Of a stretch of DNA of 64,000 nt, positions 33,862 through 41,991 are shown one piece after another. The stretch is taken from positions 124,001-188,000 of the forward strand of contig NZ_JYIV01000028.1 in the NCBI RefSeq assembly GCF_000956405.1, given 5' to 3'. The stretch is from Microbacterium oxydans (GTDB lineage: Bacteria > Actinomycetota > Actinomycetes > Actinomycetales > Microbacteriaceae). Position numbers and translations under genes: made by a program. The notes under the pieces were generated by a model. That model did not search any database. It saw only the letters and a program-made list of their open reading frames with translations, and was not told where the DNA came from. Position 1 is the first letter of the stretch; each line of letters begins with the position of its first letter.

Positions 33862-35217
33862 GTGACTTCCACCCCCACTCAATCCCCGTCGCGTTCGACC
33901 CTCCGTCTCTGGTTCGCCATGGTGCCCCTGCTCCTCGGAATACTCATCGGCGCCCTCGCCATCAGCAGCGTCTCCACGGCGCTCCCGGCCATCCGCGGCG
34001 AACTGGCACTCAGCGACACCGAGGGGCTCTGGTTGGCCGACGTCTATGCACTCTCCCTCGCCGCCACGCTCATCCTCGCCGCGCGGATCGGCGACGCCTT
34101 CGGGCGCAAGCGGATCGTGCTGATCGGTCTCGGCGGATTTGCCGTGCTCAACGCGGTGGGCGGATTCGCGCAGAGCGGTCTGCTGCTCATCGTGATCCGG
34201 GCGCTCCTCGGTGTGGCCGAGGCATTCGTCGTGGCCGGAGTGGTCGCCACCATCGGGGCCAAGTATCACGCCAGGGAACGGGTGCTCGCTTATGGACTGT
34301 GGACCGCGACCTTCGGAGTGGGCAGCGCGCTCGGCCCCGTCCTCGGTGGACTCCTGGCGGAGGGTCCAGGGTGGCGCTGGCTGCTGCTGGGGAGTGTCCC
34401 GTTGGCGGCGCTCGCCGGAGTGCTCGCCGTGTGGCTGGTGCCCGACTCCCGCAGCTCGCGGACGCCCTCGTGGGATCTCCCGAGCATCGCCACATCGATC
34501 GTGGCCCTCGGCGCACTCGCCTTCGCCCTGCATGAGGCGCTCGCCGCCCCCGTGCCGGCGGTGATCGCCGCAGTGGTCGCGGCCGGCAGCCTCGTGTACT
34601 TCATCCTGCGCCAGCGCCGACTGCCCGAACCGCTCATCGACATGCGCCTGTTCGCGATCCCGGGCTTCAGCCCCGCGATCACCCGCATCCTCGTCGCCAG
34701 CGGGGTGTCCTCCGCATCCGTCCTCTTGGTGAGTCTGCACCTGCAGGACACGAGGGGCTGGACCGCGGCGGAGGCCGGCCTCGCGATCCTGCCGCAGGCC
34801 GCCGCCATCGCCATCGGCGGAGTGATCGCCCCGGTCGCGCTGCGGTGGCTGCGGACCGAGACCCTGACCGTTGGTGCGCTCCTGCTGCAGGCGGTCGGGA
34901 TGCTGTGGCTGTTCACCGACCCCGAGGTCGTGGCTGCTCCGCTGGTGCTCGTCGGTCTGGGATTCGGCATCGGCGCGACGCTCGCCGCGACGGCGCTGTT
35001 CGACGTGACCGTCGAAGACGACGCCGGACAGGTCGGAGCGATCCAGGAGGTCGGCTTCGCCCTCGGCGGAGGTCTCGGCATCGCGGTGCTCGGAACGATC
35101 GCGGTCGTCGCGACGGGCGGTTTCGGCACGGCTGCGCTCGCCGCCGCGATCGTCGTGATGGCGTCCGCCGTCGTGCCGCTCCTGCATCGCAGGGTTCCTC
35201 GCCCCTCGAACAGCTGA
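33862..35217 (+). CDS. MFS drug-efflux transporter (DHA2/EmrB type)
   Basis: A 451-residue pump with about 14 membrane segments. The motif A region reads ALSLAATLILAARIGDAFGRKRIVLIG, and motif C is GVGSALGPVLGGLLAEGPGWRWLL. The GTG at 33862 is taken as start because it follows the -10 CAGACT by 6 nt. GTG 33808 and ATG 33817 would start inside the promoter. Divergent HxlR regulator and operator suggest induction by a toxic compound. Confidence 0.87.
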   Translation: MTSTPTQSPSRSTLRLWFAMVPLLLGILIGALAISSVSTALPAIRGELALSDTEGLWLADVYALSLAATLILAARIGDAFGRKRIVLIGLGGFAVLNAVGGFAQSGLLLIVIRALLGVAEAFVVAGVVATIGAKYHARERVLAYGLWTATFGVGSALGPVLGGLLAEGPGWRWLLLGSVPLAALAGVLAVWLVPDSRSSRTPSWDLPSIATSIVALGALAFALHEALAAPVPAVIAAVVAAGSLVYFILRQRRLPEPLIDMRLFAIPGFSPAITRILVASGVSSASVLLVSLHLQDTRGWTAAEAGLAILPQAAAIAIGGVIAPVALRWLRTETLTVGALLLQAVGMLWLFTDPEVVAAPLVLVGLGFGIGATLAATALFDVTVEDDAGQVGAIQEVGFALGGGLGIAVLGTIAVVATGGFGTAALAAAIVVMASAVVPLLHRRVPRPSNS

Positions 35218-35227
35218 GGAAGGTGGG

Positions 35228-35824
35228 TCAGCCTCGATCCTGCTCCAGGGTCGAGCGCGCGAGTCGGCGTGCGACGACGAACGGCTCGCTGAAGGTCTCC
35301 ATGCCGACCGTGACGATCGCGCCCTCGTAGAGCAGCATCATCGCCTTCGACATCAGCTCGGGTCCGGTGACCCCGGCCTCGCGGCACAGCTCGAGGAAGA
35401 GGTCGAGCAGCCACGCCTTCTGGCGCGACACCTCGGGGAAGACCGGGTGACCGTCGTGGCCGTCGCCGATCTCCGCCCGCGCGTTGATGGCGCTGCAGCC
35501 TTTCGGGCTGTACTCGTCCGACCAGGTGATCGCGGCATCGAATACGGCCAGCACGCGCTCTAGGCCGGGTTCGGAGACGGATTCCAGGTGTCGGGCGACG
35601 TGGGCGCGCCACAGGGCGTCGCGATGCTGCAGGTAGGAGACGACCAGGGCCTCCTTCGATCCGAACCGGTCGTAGAGCGTCTTCTTCGTGACCCCGGCCG
35701 CCTCTGCGATCGTGTCGACGCCGACAGCGTGGATGCCGCGCTCGTAGAAGAGCCGGGACGCCGCGTCGAGCACGCGTGTGGCACCCGGCGTGAGCGGGGC
35801 GAGTTCGGGTACCGGGACGGCCAT
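35228..35824 (-). CDS. TetR-family regulator of the divergent EamA gene
   Basis: A 198-residue TetR protein: helix-turn-helix at about 15-60 (TRVLDAASRLFYERGIHAVGVDTIAEAAGVTKKTLYDRFGSKEALV), then a ligand domain with YSPKGCSAINARAEIGD. TATAGT (minus strand, 35836-35831) ends 6 nt before ATG, and GGAGG is also there. Two matching palindromes in the 46-bp divergent promoter region make it the clear regulator of the EamA transporter at 35871 and of itself. Confidence 0.9.
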   Translation of the reverse strand: MAVPVPELAPLTPGATRVLDAASRLFYERGIHAVGVDTIAEAAGVTKKTLYDRFGSKEALVVSYLQHRDALWRAHVARHLESVSEPGLERVLAVFDAAITWSDEYSPKGCSAINARAEIGDGHDGHPVFPEVSRQKAWLLDLFLELCREAGVTGPELMSKAMMLLYEGAIVTVGMETFSEPFVVARRLARSTLEQDRG

Positions 35825-35844
35825 GCCTCCACTATAGCCGCTGA

Positions 35845-35892
35845 GTAAACCGACCTGTATAGTCGCACAGATGAGTAAACAGATCGGTGTAC
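35845..35892. promoter_or_regulatory. Twin TetR operators over the divergent promoter
   Basis: Two 18-bp sites share the pattern GTAnACnGAnCnGTnTA(C/G): GTAAACCGACCTGTATAG (35845-35862) and GTAAACAGATCGGTGTAC (35875-35892), spaced 30 bp. The right one is palindromic at 14 of 18 positions. The left one contains the EamA -10 TATAGT (35858-35863), and the right one starts inside the EamA start codon region. Spacing of 30 bp places both dimers on nearly the same DNA face. Confidence 0.7.
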
Positions 35893-36890
35893 TTCGCGGC
35901 ATGGTGACGGTCCTGGCGGCCGCGGCGTTCGTGGTGACCTGGAGCTCCGGATTCCTCGTACCCGCGATCGCCGTCGACGCCGTCTCTCCACTGACACTGC
36001 TCGTCTCGCGATTCGTGCCGCTGGCCGTGGTCCTGCTCGTGGCCGTCGCCGCCACACGTGCGGCGCGAGGCGTCACCCGTGCAGACCTCGGGCGACAGGC
36101 GCTCATCGGTCTGTTCGCGCAGTTCGGATACTGCGTCTGCGTGTACGCGGCGATCGCCGCCGGGGTCGCGACCGGCACGACCGCGCTGATCGATGCGGTG
36201 CAGCCGCTCATCGTGGCGGTTCTCGTCGGGCCGCTGCTCGGGTTGCGGGTGCGCGGTGCGCAGTGGCTCGGACTCGTCGTGGGAGCCGGCGGTGTCCTGC
36301 TGGTGGTGCGGTCGCAGCTCGACGATTCAGAGGCGCATCCCGCCGGTTACATCTGGCCCGCTCTCGCGATGGCGTGCCTGATCGTCGGCACCTTCCTGCA
36401 ACGGCGGTCGGCTCCGCGCACCGGAACCCTCCTGACCCTGGCCATCCACGTGACGGTGACGGCCGTGGCACTCGTGCCGATCGCCGCGGTGTTCGGCGCT
36501 CTCGTCCCTCCGGCGTCCGTGTCGTTCTGGCTGGCAGCAGGGTTCGCGGCCGCCTCTCCGACGCTCGCCGCGTACGGGCTGTACTGGTGGCTGCTCCGCC
36601 GGGTGGGCATCACAGCGCTCAACGCGCTGCTGTTCCTCGTCGCACCGACCACCGCGGCGGCGGGGGCGCTCCTCCTCGGCGAGCCGCTCACCGGCGTCAC
36701 CCTTCTCGGATTCGGACTCTGCGCGGCGGGTGTCGCGGCCGTACTGGTGAGCGAGGCGCGAGGCGGGAGCGACGTGAGCGAGCCCGAGCCCGATGCTACG
36801 CTGGCGGCGGCAGCTGCGAGGAGTGACGACCCTCGGCCTCTCGGGGCGAGCGGCTCCCGCGCGTCCGGCGTATCGACGAGAGGCCGATGA
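35871..36890 (+). CDS. EamA/DMT-family transporter
   Basis: A 339-residue, ten-helix drug/metabolite transporter made of two EamA repeats (about 5-140 and 155-290), with GLFAQFGYCVCVYAAIAAGVATGTTALIDAVQPLIVAVLVGPLLG in the first. ATG lies 7 nt after TATAGT, so the message is leaderless. The last 45 residues (SEPEPDATLAAAAARSDDPRP...) look unlike the family. In that stretch the DNA also holds the promoter and T-box leader of the next gene, so this tail is probably a by-product of overlapping functions. Confidence 0.88.
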   Translation: MSKQIGVLRGMVTVLAAAAFVVTWSSGFLVPAIAVDAVSPLTLLVSRFVPLAVVLLVAVAATRAARGVTRADLGRQALIGLFAQFGYCVCVYAAIAAGVATGTTALIDAVQPLIVAVLVGPLLGLRVRGAQWLGLVVGAGGVLLVVRSQLDDSEAHPAGYIWPALAMACLIVGTFLQRRSAPRTGTLLTLAIHVTVTAVALVPIAAVFGALVPPASVSFWLAAGFAAASPTLAAYGLYWWLLRRVGITALNALLFLVAPTTAAAGALLLGEPLTGVTLLGFGLCAAGVAAVLVSEARGGSDVSEPEPDATLAAAAARSDDPRPLGASGSRASGVSTRGR

Positions 36891-36967
36891 GCGATCGGCG
36901 AAGGTGTGGTGGCACCGCGATCTAGCCCCCGCCCGCACCTCCAGGGCTTTCGCCACCTGGAGGAATC
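36797..36967 (+). promoter_or_regulatory. Translational T-box riboswitch (candidate Asp specifier)
   Basis: A -10 TACGCT (36797-36802) begins the leader. Stem I is closed by GGCCTCTC (36835-36842) with GAGAGGCC (36878-36885). GAC (36875-36877), an Asp codon, stands just before the 3' strand, where a specifier is expected. The antisequestrator has helix AGGTGTGG (36902-36909)/CCGCACCT (36933-36940), the invariant T-box bulge TGGCACC (36910-36916), and GCG (36917-36919)/CGC (36930-36932). The competing helix CCTCCAGG (36938-36945)/CCTGGAGG (36956-36963) buries the ribosome site GGAGG of the synthetase gene. Uncharged tRNA pairing with the bulge would free it. Control is therefore of translation, as in other actinobacterial T-boxes. 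Confidence 0.85.
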
Positions 36968-38269
36968 ATGTCGCCATCCGACCCCGCCCGCACGCTCGCC
37001 ACCGAACTCTCCACCATGCCCGATGGTGCCCGGATCACCCTCATGGGTCACGTGCATCGACGCAGGGAACTCGCCACCGTGTCGTTCCTGATCCTGCGCG
37101 ACCGCACGGGGCTCGCGCAGATCGTGTTCCGACCCGAACAGCTGCCGGTGGATGGTCTGCCCGGCGAGGAGACGGTCGTGCGCATCGAAGGCACGGCCAC
37201 CGCGAACGCCCATGCCCCCGGCGGGATCGAGGTGACGGCGGCGGAGATCACCCTGCTCTCCGAACCTGCGCGCACGCCGGTCGTCGAGCTCTGGCGTCCC
37301 ACGCTCGACGCGGCGCTGCCGACCGTGCTCGACCATGCCGCCGTCACCTGGCGCCACCCTGCGCAGCGGGCGAAGTGGGAGCTGGCTGCGGCGAGCCTGC
37401 GCGGATTCCGTCGCACGCTCGACGCCGAGGGATTCACCGAGATCCAGACGCCGAAGCTCGTCGACTCCGTGACGGAATCGGGGGCGAACGTGTTCCCGGT
37501 CGACTACTTCGGCTCGACCGCGTACCTCGCGCAGAGCCCGCAGTTCTTCAAGCAGCAACTCGTCGGCGTCTTCGAGCGCGTCTACGAGACAGGCCCGGTG
37601 TTCCGTGCGGAGCCGCACGACACGGTGAGGCACCTCGCCGAGTACGTGTCGCTCGACGCCGAGCTCGGCTTCATCGACGACCACCGCGACGTGCTCGCGC
37701 TGCTGCATCGGGTGCTGGCAGGCATGATCGACGGCATCCGCACCGAGAGCGGCGACGCCGTCGAGCGCCTCGACATCGCGCTCCCCGCGATCCCCGACGA
37801 GATCCCGGTGATCCACTTCCAGGACGCGCTTCGACGGGTCGGCGCCCCGGAAGACGAGCCCGACCTCGCGCCGGCGCACGAGCGCGCGCTGGGGGAGTGG
37901 GCGCGGGAGCGGTACGGCAGCGACGTGCTCGCCGTCGAGGGGTACCCGATGCGCAAACGCCCGTTCTACACGCACCCCCAGAGCGACGACCCGCGCTGGA
38001 GCAACAGCTTCGACCTGATCTTCCGTGGGCTCGAACTCGTCACCGGCGGACAGCGACTGCACCGGCACTCCGACTACGTCGCCGCCATCGAGGCGCGGGG
38101 CGAGTCGCCCGATGCCTACGCCTCCTACCTCCCCGCGTTCGCGCACGGGATGCCCCCGCACGGCGGCTTCGCGATCGGGCTGGAGCGCTGGGTGTCGCGG
38201 CTCATCGAGGCGTCGAACATCCGGGAGGTGACGCTGTTCCCGCGCGACCTGCACCGGCTCACGCCCTGA
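36968..38269 (+). CDS. Archaeal-type aspartyl(/asparaginyl)-tRNA synthetase, probably auxiliary
   Basis: A 433-residue class IIb synthetase. The N-terminal OB-fold (about 15-100, ARITLMGHVHRRRELATVSFLILRDRTGLAQIVF) binds the anticodon. The catalytic domain has motif 2 (GPVFRAEPHDTVRHLAEYVSLDAELGF) and motif 3 (GGFAIGLERWVSRLIEASNIREV). It lacks the GAD insertion domain of the usual 580-residue bacterial AspRS, so it is the short archaeal/AspS2 type, which can be non-discriminating. Housekeeping AspRS is presumably elsewhere. The T-box with a GAC specifier supports Asp as substrate. Expression would rise when tRNA-Asp is uncharged, which fits a backup or resistance enzyme. Confidence 0.88.
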   Translation: MSPSDPARTLATELSTMPDGARITLMGHVHRRRELATVSFLILRDRTGLAQIVFRPEQLPVDGLPGEETVVRIEGTATANAHAPGGIEVTAAEITLLSEPARTPVVELWRPTLDAALPTVLDHAAVTWRHPAQRAKWELAAASLRGFRRTLDAEGFTEIQTPKLVDSVTESGANVFPVDYFGSTAYLAQSPQFFKQQLVGVFERVYETGPVFRAEPHDTVRHLAEYVSLDAELGFIDDHRDVLALLHRVLAGMIDGIRTESGDAVERLDIALPAIPDEIPVIHFQDALRRVGAPEDEPDLAPAHERALGEWARERYGSDVLAVEGYPMRKRPFYTHPQSDDPRWSNSFDLIFRGLELVTGGQRLHRHSDYVAAIEARGESPDAYASYLPAFAHGMPPHGGFAIGLERWVSRLIEASNIREVTLFPRDLHRLTP

Positions 38270-38328
38270 GCGGTCGCCGGGGCTCGCTCCGTGAGCTCGT
38301 GGTCGCGGTGCGCGATAGCATCTGTTCC

Positions 38329-38367
38329 ATGACGATCAACCGCTCCGCATGGTGGTGGCTGCGATAG
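38329..38367 (+). CDS. Trp leader peptide (12 residues, three consecutive Trp)
   Basis: ATG opens MTINRSAWWWLR, with TGG TGG TGG at 38350-38358. TAGCAT (38316-38321) ends 7 nt before ATG, so the leader is itself leaderless and translation starts at the 5' end of the RNA. Three adjacent Trp codons in so short a frame directly before a tryptophanyl-tRNA synthetase gene are diagnostic of ribosome-mediated attenuation. Confidence 0.92.
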   Translation: MTINRSAWWWLR

Positions 38368-38433
38368 CAGCCGGTTGACGTATGTTCATGGGCTGCACGG
38401 CAGTTCGTGAACAGCACCCCGTGAACTCCGTGC
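38357..38433 (+). promoter_or_regulatory. Tryptophan attenuator
   Basis: Four segments can pair in alternatives. Region 1 is GGCTGC (38357-38362, starting in the last Trp codon). Region 2 is GCAGCC (38367-38372), which closes a GATA tetraloop with region 1. Region 3 begins GGCTGC (38391-38396), pairs with region 2, and runs into GCACGGcAGTTC (38395-38406). That pairs with region 4, GAACTCCGTGC (38423-38433), in 11 bp with one bulge. A ribosome stalled at the Trp codons would cover region 1, allow 2:3 and prevent 3:4. With ample Trp-tRNA, 1:2 forms and 3:4 stops expression. There is no T-run after 3:4. Confidence 0.88.
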
Positions 38434-38459
38434 GGCTCCCGATTCAGGGAGAGAGACAG

Positions 38460-39500
38460 ATGGATTCGTTCACCGCGACCGCACGCCGTTCGACGGAGGT
38501 CGCCGACGACGTGGCCCGGCATCCGGAGAGGTTCCGTGTGCTCACGGGGGAGCGCCCCACCGGGGCGCTGCACCTCGGGCATTACTTCGGCACGATCCGG
38601 GAGCGGGTGCGCCTGCAGGATGCCGGGGTCGAGACGTTCCTCGTGCTCGCCGACTACCAGGTCATCACCGATCGGGATACGACGGCGCACGTGCGCGACA
38701 ACGTGCACGGTGCCGTGCTCGACTACCTCGCCGCGGGGATCGATCCGGTGCGGACTACGATCTTCACGCACTCGTCGATCCCTGCGCTGAACCAGCTGCT
38801 GCTGCCGTTCCTCAGCCTCGTCACCGAGGCCGAACTGCACCGGAACCCCACGGTCAAGTCCGAGCTCGAGGCGTCGGGGCGAGCCCTGAGCGGGTTGCTG
38901 CTGACCTACCCGGTGCATCAGGCCGCCGACATCCTCTTCTGCAAGGGGAACCTGGTGCCGGTGGGGAAGGACAACCTGCCGCACGTGGAGATGACGCGGG
39001 TGATCGCCCGGAGGTTCAACGAACGTTACGGGGCGATCTTCCCCGTTCCGGATGCGCTGATCACCGCGACCCCAGAGGTTCCAGGGCTGGACGGTCGCAA
39101 GATGTCGAAGAGCTACGGCAACGCGATCGCGCTGTCGATGACCGCGGATGAGACCGTCGCCGTGATCCGACGCACGCGGACGGATCAGGACCGGCGGATC
39201 ACCTTCGACCCGGAGCACCGACCCGGGGTCTCGGCACTGCTGTCGACGGCTGCCCTGTGTCTGGGTACCGTGCCCGAGGAGTTGGCCGATGCCATCGGAG
39301 ACGGCGGCAGCGGCGAGCTGAAGGCGCTTACCGCCACGGCGGCGAACGAATTCCTGGCGCCTCTGCGGGCCCGACGGCGAGAACTCGCGGCGGACGGGGA
39401 CCTCGTGCGCTCCGTCCTGCGTCGCGGCAACGATCATGCGCGCGCGATCGCGGAGGCCACCCTCGACGAGGTACGTGCGGCGATGGGCACCGTGTACTGA
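38460..39500 (+). CDS. trpS: Auxiliary tryptophanyl-tRNA synthetase under Trp attenuation
   Basis: A 346-residue class I synthetase: HLGH at 38-41 and KMSKS at 214-218, with Trp-site landmarks between. Where housekeeping bacterial enzymes read DQHAIT, this one reads DYQVIT (Gln67 in place of the His). That position contacts tryptophan and the antibiotic indolmycin, so this belongs to the second, probably indolmycin-tolerant, type. A Streptomyces coelicolor gene of this type is controlled by the same Trp-codon attenuation. GGGAGAG lies about 6 nt before ATG. It follows the T-box-controlled synthetase by 190 bp with its own promoter. Confidence 0.93.
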   Translation: MDSFTATARRSTEVADDVARHPERFRVLTGERPTGALHLGHYFGTIRERVRLQDAGVETFLVLADYQVITDRDTTAHVRDNVHGAVLDYLAAGIDPVRTTIFTHSSIPALNQLLLPFLSLVTEAELHRNPTVKSELEASGRALSGLLLTYPVHQAADILFCKGNLVPVGKDNLPHVEMTRVIARRFNERYGAIFPVPDALITATPEVPGLDGRKMSKSYGNAIALSMTADETVAVIRRTRTDQDRRITFDPEHRPGVSALLSTAALCLGTVPEELADAIGDGGSGELKALTATAANEFLAPLRARRRELAADGDLVRSVLRRGNDHARAIAEATLDEVRAAMGTVY

Positions 39501-39592
39501 CGGGACGGCAGGCGAGGGGCTCCGCGACGCGCGTCACGGGTGGCTGTGCGCTCTGGAAGGATGGATCGGTGTCTTCCCGGAAGGAAACTCGC

Positions 39593-40060
39593 ATGACCGA
39601 CCTCACCGTTCGGCCGTCGCTCGGGCCCGAGGAGTACCCGGCGCTCGTCGCGATCTGGCGGAGTGCCGTCGACGCCACGCACGACTTCCTCGCCGAGGCG
39701 GATCGGAACGAGATCGAGGCCAGACTGGCGTCCGACTACCTCCCCGCGGTCACCCTCTCGGTGACCGAGCGCGACGGCCGTCCGGTGGGATTCTCCGGCG
39801 TGCTCGACGGGAACCTCGAGATGCTGTTCGTCGATGCGGCCGCACGCGGCGGCGGGATCGGCACGGCACTCCTCGCCCACGCGATCGGGGAACAGGGCGT
39901 CACGGCGGTCGACGTCAACGAGCAGAATGTCTCGGCCGCCGGGTTCTACCTTCACCGCGGGTTCGAGGTCGTCGGTCGCAGCGAGACGGACGACGCGGGT
40001 CGACCGTATCCCTTGCTGCATCTGCGGCTCGGGGCTGACCGGTCTTCGCGCGAGGCCTAG
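39593..40060 (+). CDS. GNAT-family N-acetyltransferase (YjaB-like)
   Basis: A 155-residue acetyltransferase: LTVRPSLGPEEYPALVAIWRSAVDATHDFL, the acetyl-CoA loop AARGGGIGTALLAHAI, and DVNEQNVSAAGFYLHRGFEVVGRSETDDAGRPYPLLHLRL near the end. This pattern matches the YjaB group. AAGGAAA precedes ATG by about 5 nt. No partner indicates the substrate. Confidence 0.88.
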   Translation: MTDLTVRPSLGPEEYPALVAIWRSAVDATHDFLAEADRNEIEARLASDYLPAVTLSVTERDGRPVGFSGVLDGNLEMLFVDAAARGGGIGTALLAHAIGEQGVTAVDVNEQNVSAAGFYLHRGFEVVGRSETDDAGRPYPLLHLRLGADRSSREA

Positions 40061-40168
40061 CCGACGCCCTCACCCGGAAGGGATGAGACTGCGCGCACAT
40101 CCTTCCCTTCGTCGCCGCACTCCTGTCTACTGGTCGCGAATCGACCGGTGGCGGGAAGGGTGATCGGG

Positions 40169-41977
40169 ATGTATCGGAGCAACGGCAACTACGAGGCGTT
40201 CGCGCGGCCACGCAAGCCCGAGGGGGCTGACGACAAGACGGTATGGCTGGTCGGAGGTGGATTGGCCGCGATGGCGGCGGCGATCTTCATGATCCGCGAC
40301 GGCCAGATCGCCGGGGAGCGGATCACGATCCTCGAAGAACTCGGCCTTCCCGGTGGGGCGCTCGACGGCATCAAGTATCCGGAGAAGGGCTTCGTGATCC
40401 GTGGCGGGCGCGAGCTGGAAGACCACATGGAGTGTCTCTGGGACCTGTTCCGTTCCGTCCCCTCGCTCGAGATCGACGACGCGAGCGTGCTCGACGAGTT
40501 CTACTGGCTGAACAAGGACGACCCGAACTTCTCGCTCTGCCGGGTGACCGAGAAGCAGGGGCAGGATGCCCACACGAACAAGCTGTTCACGCTGTCGGAG
40601 ACGGCGCAGCAGGAGATCGTCCACGTCATCCTCGCCACCCGTGAGCAGATGGAGGGCAAGCGTATCGATGAGGTGTTCGGCGAGGACTTCCTCGCGAGCA
40701 ACTTCTGGCTGTACTGGCGCACGATGTTCGCGTTCGAGGAGTGGCACTCCGCACTGGAGATGAAGCTGTATCTGCACAGGTTCATGCATCACATCGGCGG
40801 GCTGCCGGATCTGTCCGCGCTCAAGTTCACCAAGTACAACCAGTACGAGTCGCTGGTGCTGCCGATGCAGAAGTTCCTCGACGATCACGGTGTGAAGTTC
40901 CGCTTCCATCACACGGTCACCGACGTGCACTTCGACATCTCGGACGACCGCAAGCAGGCCACGCGCATCGACTGGACCGTCGACGGTGAGGCGGGCGGGG
41001 TCGACCTCGGGCCCGACGACCTGTGTCTGATGACGATCGGCTCGCTCACGGAGAACTCCGACAACGGCGACCAGCACACGCCCGCGAAGCTCAAGGACGG
41101 TCCGGCTCCGGCGTGGGACTTCTGGAAGAAGGTCGCCGCGAAGTCGCCCGACTTCGGCCACCCCGAGGTGTTCTGCAACGACATCCCCAAGACCAAGTGG
41201 GAGTCGGCGACGGTCACCACGATCGACGAGCGCATTCCCGCCTACATCGAGCGGATCGCCCAGCGGGACCCGTTCTCCGGCAAGGTCGTCACGGGTGGCA
41301 TCGTCACGGCGAAGGATTCATCCTGGCTGCTGAGCTGGACCGTCAACCGGCAGCCGCATTTCAAGTCGCAGAAGCCCAACGAGATCGTGGTGTGGGTGTA
41401 CGCGCTGTTCGTCGAGACCCCGGGCGACTTCGTCAAGAAGCCGATGCAGGACTGCACGGGAGAGGAGATCGCGCAGGAGTGGCTGTATCACCTGGGGGTT
41501 CCGGTCGACGAGATCCCGGAGCTGGCGGCCTCAGCGGCGAAGACGGTTCCGGTGATGATGCCGTACGTCACCTCGTTCTTCCTGCCGCGCAAGGCCGGAG
41601 ATCGGCCGCAGGTCGTGCCGGAGGGCAGCGTGAACTTCGCATTCCTCGGACAGTTCGCCGAGACGACGCGTGACACGATCTTCACCACCGAGTACTCGGT
41701 GCGCACAGCGATGGAGGCGACCTACCAGCTGCTCGATATCGAGCGCGGGGTGCCGGAGGTGTTCAACTCGACGTACGACATCCGCTATCTGCTGAAGGCG
41801 ACCGCACGGCTGCGCGATGGCGAAGCGGTGCACATCCCCGGTCCGAACTTCGTGAAGGGCAAGCTGCTCGACCGACTCGACAACACGCAGATGGGCGAGC
41901 TGCTGACCGACTTCGGCCTGATCCCGGCACACGGCGGCACGACGAGGCGCGAGCGAGCGGACGACGCCGTCGAGTGA
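40169..41977 (+). CDS. ohyA: Oleate hydratase (myosin-cross-reactive-antigen family)
   Basis: A 602-residue FAD enzyme that adds water across the 9-10 double bond of unsaturated fatty acids, giving 10-hydroxy acids. It is involved in detoxifying such acids at the membrane. The dinucleotide fold is at about 25-60 (VWLVGGGLAAMAAAIFMIRDG), followed by the family's RGGRELEDHMECLWDLFRSVPS and KYNQYESLVLPMQKFLDDHGVKF. The end has YDIRYLLKATARLRDGEAVHIPGPNFVKGKLLDRLDNT. ATG 40169 with GGAAGGG 8 nt before is preferred to upstream GTGs. The length is normal (about 590-650). Confidence 0.93.
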   Translation: MYRSNGNYEAFARPRKPEGADDKTVWLVGGGLAAMAAAIFMIRDGQIAGERITILEELGLPGGALDGIKYPEKGFVIRGGRELEDHMECLWDLFRSVPSLEIDDASVLDEFYWLNKDDPNFSLCRVTEKQGQDAHTNKLFTLSETAQQEIVHVILATREQMEGKRIDEVFGEDFLASNFWLYWRTMFAFEEWHSALEMKLYLHRFMHHIGGLPDLSALKFTKYNQYESLVLPMQKFLDDHGVKFRFHHTVTDVHFDISDDRKQATRIDWTVDGEAGGVDLGPDDLCLMTIGSLTENSDNGDQHTPAKLKDGPAPAWDFWKKVAAKSPDFGHPEVFCNDIPKTKWESATVTTIDERIPAYIERIAQRDPFSGKVVTGGIVTAKDSSWLLSWTVNRQPHFKSQKPNEIVVWVYALFVETPGDFVKKPMQDCTGEEIAQEWLYHLGVPVDEIPELAASAAKTVPVMMPYVTSFFLPRKAGDRPQVVPEGSVNFAFLGQFAETTRDTIFTTEYSVRTAMEATYQLLDIERGVPEVFNSTYDIRYLLKATARLRDGEAVHIPGPNFVKGKLLDRLDNTQMGELLTDFGLIPAHGGTTRRERADDAVE

Positions 41978-41991
41978 GGTGCGGGGGTGGT

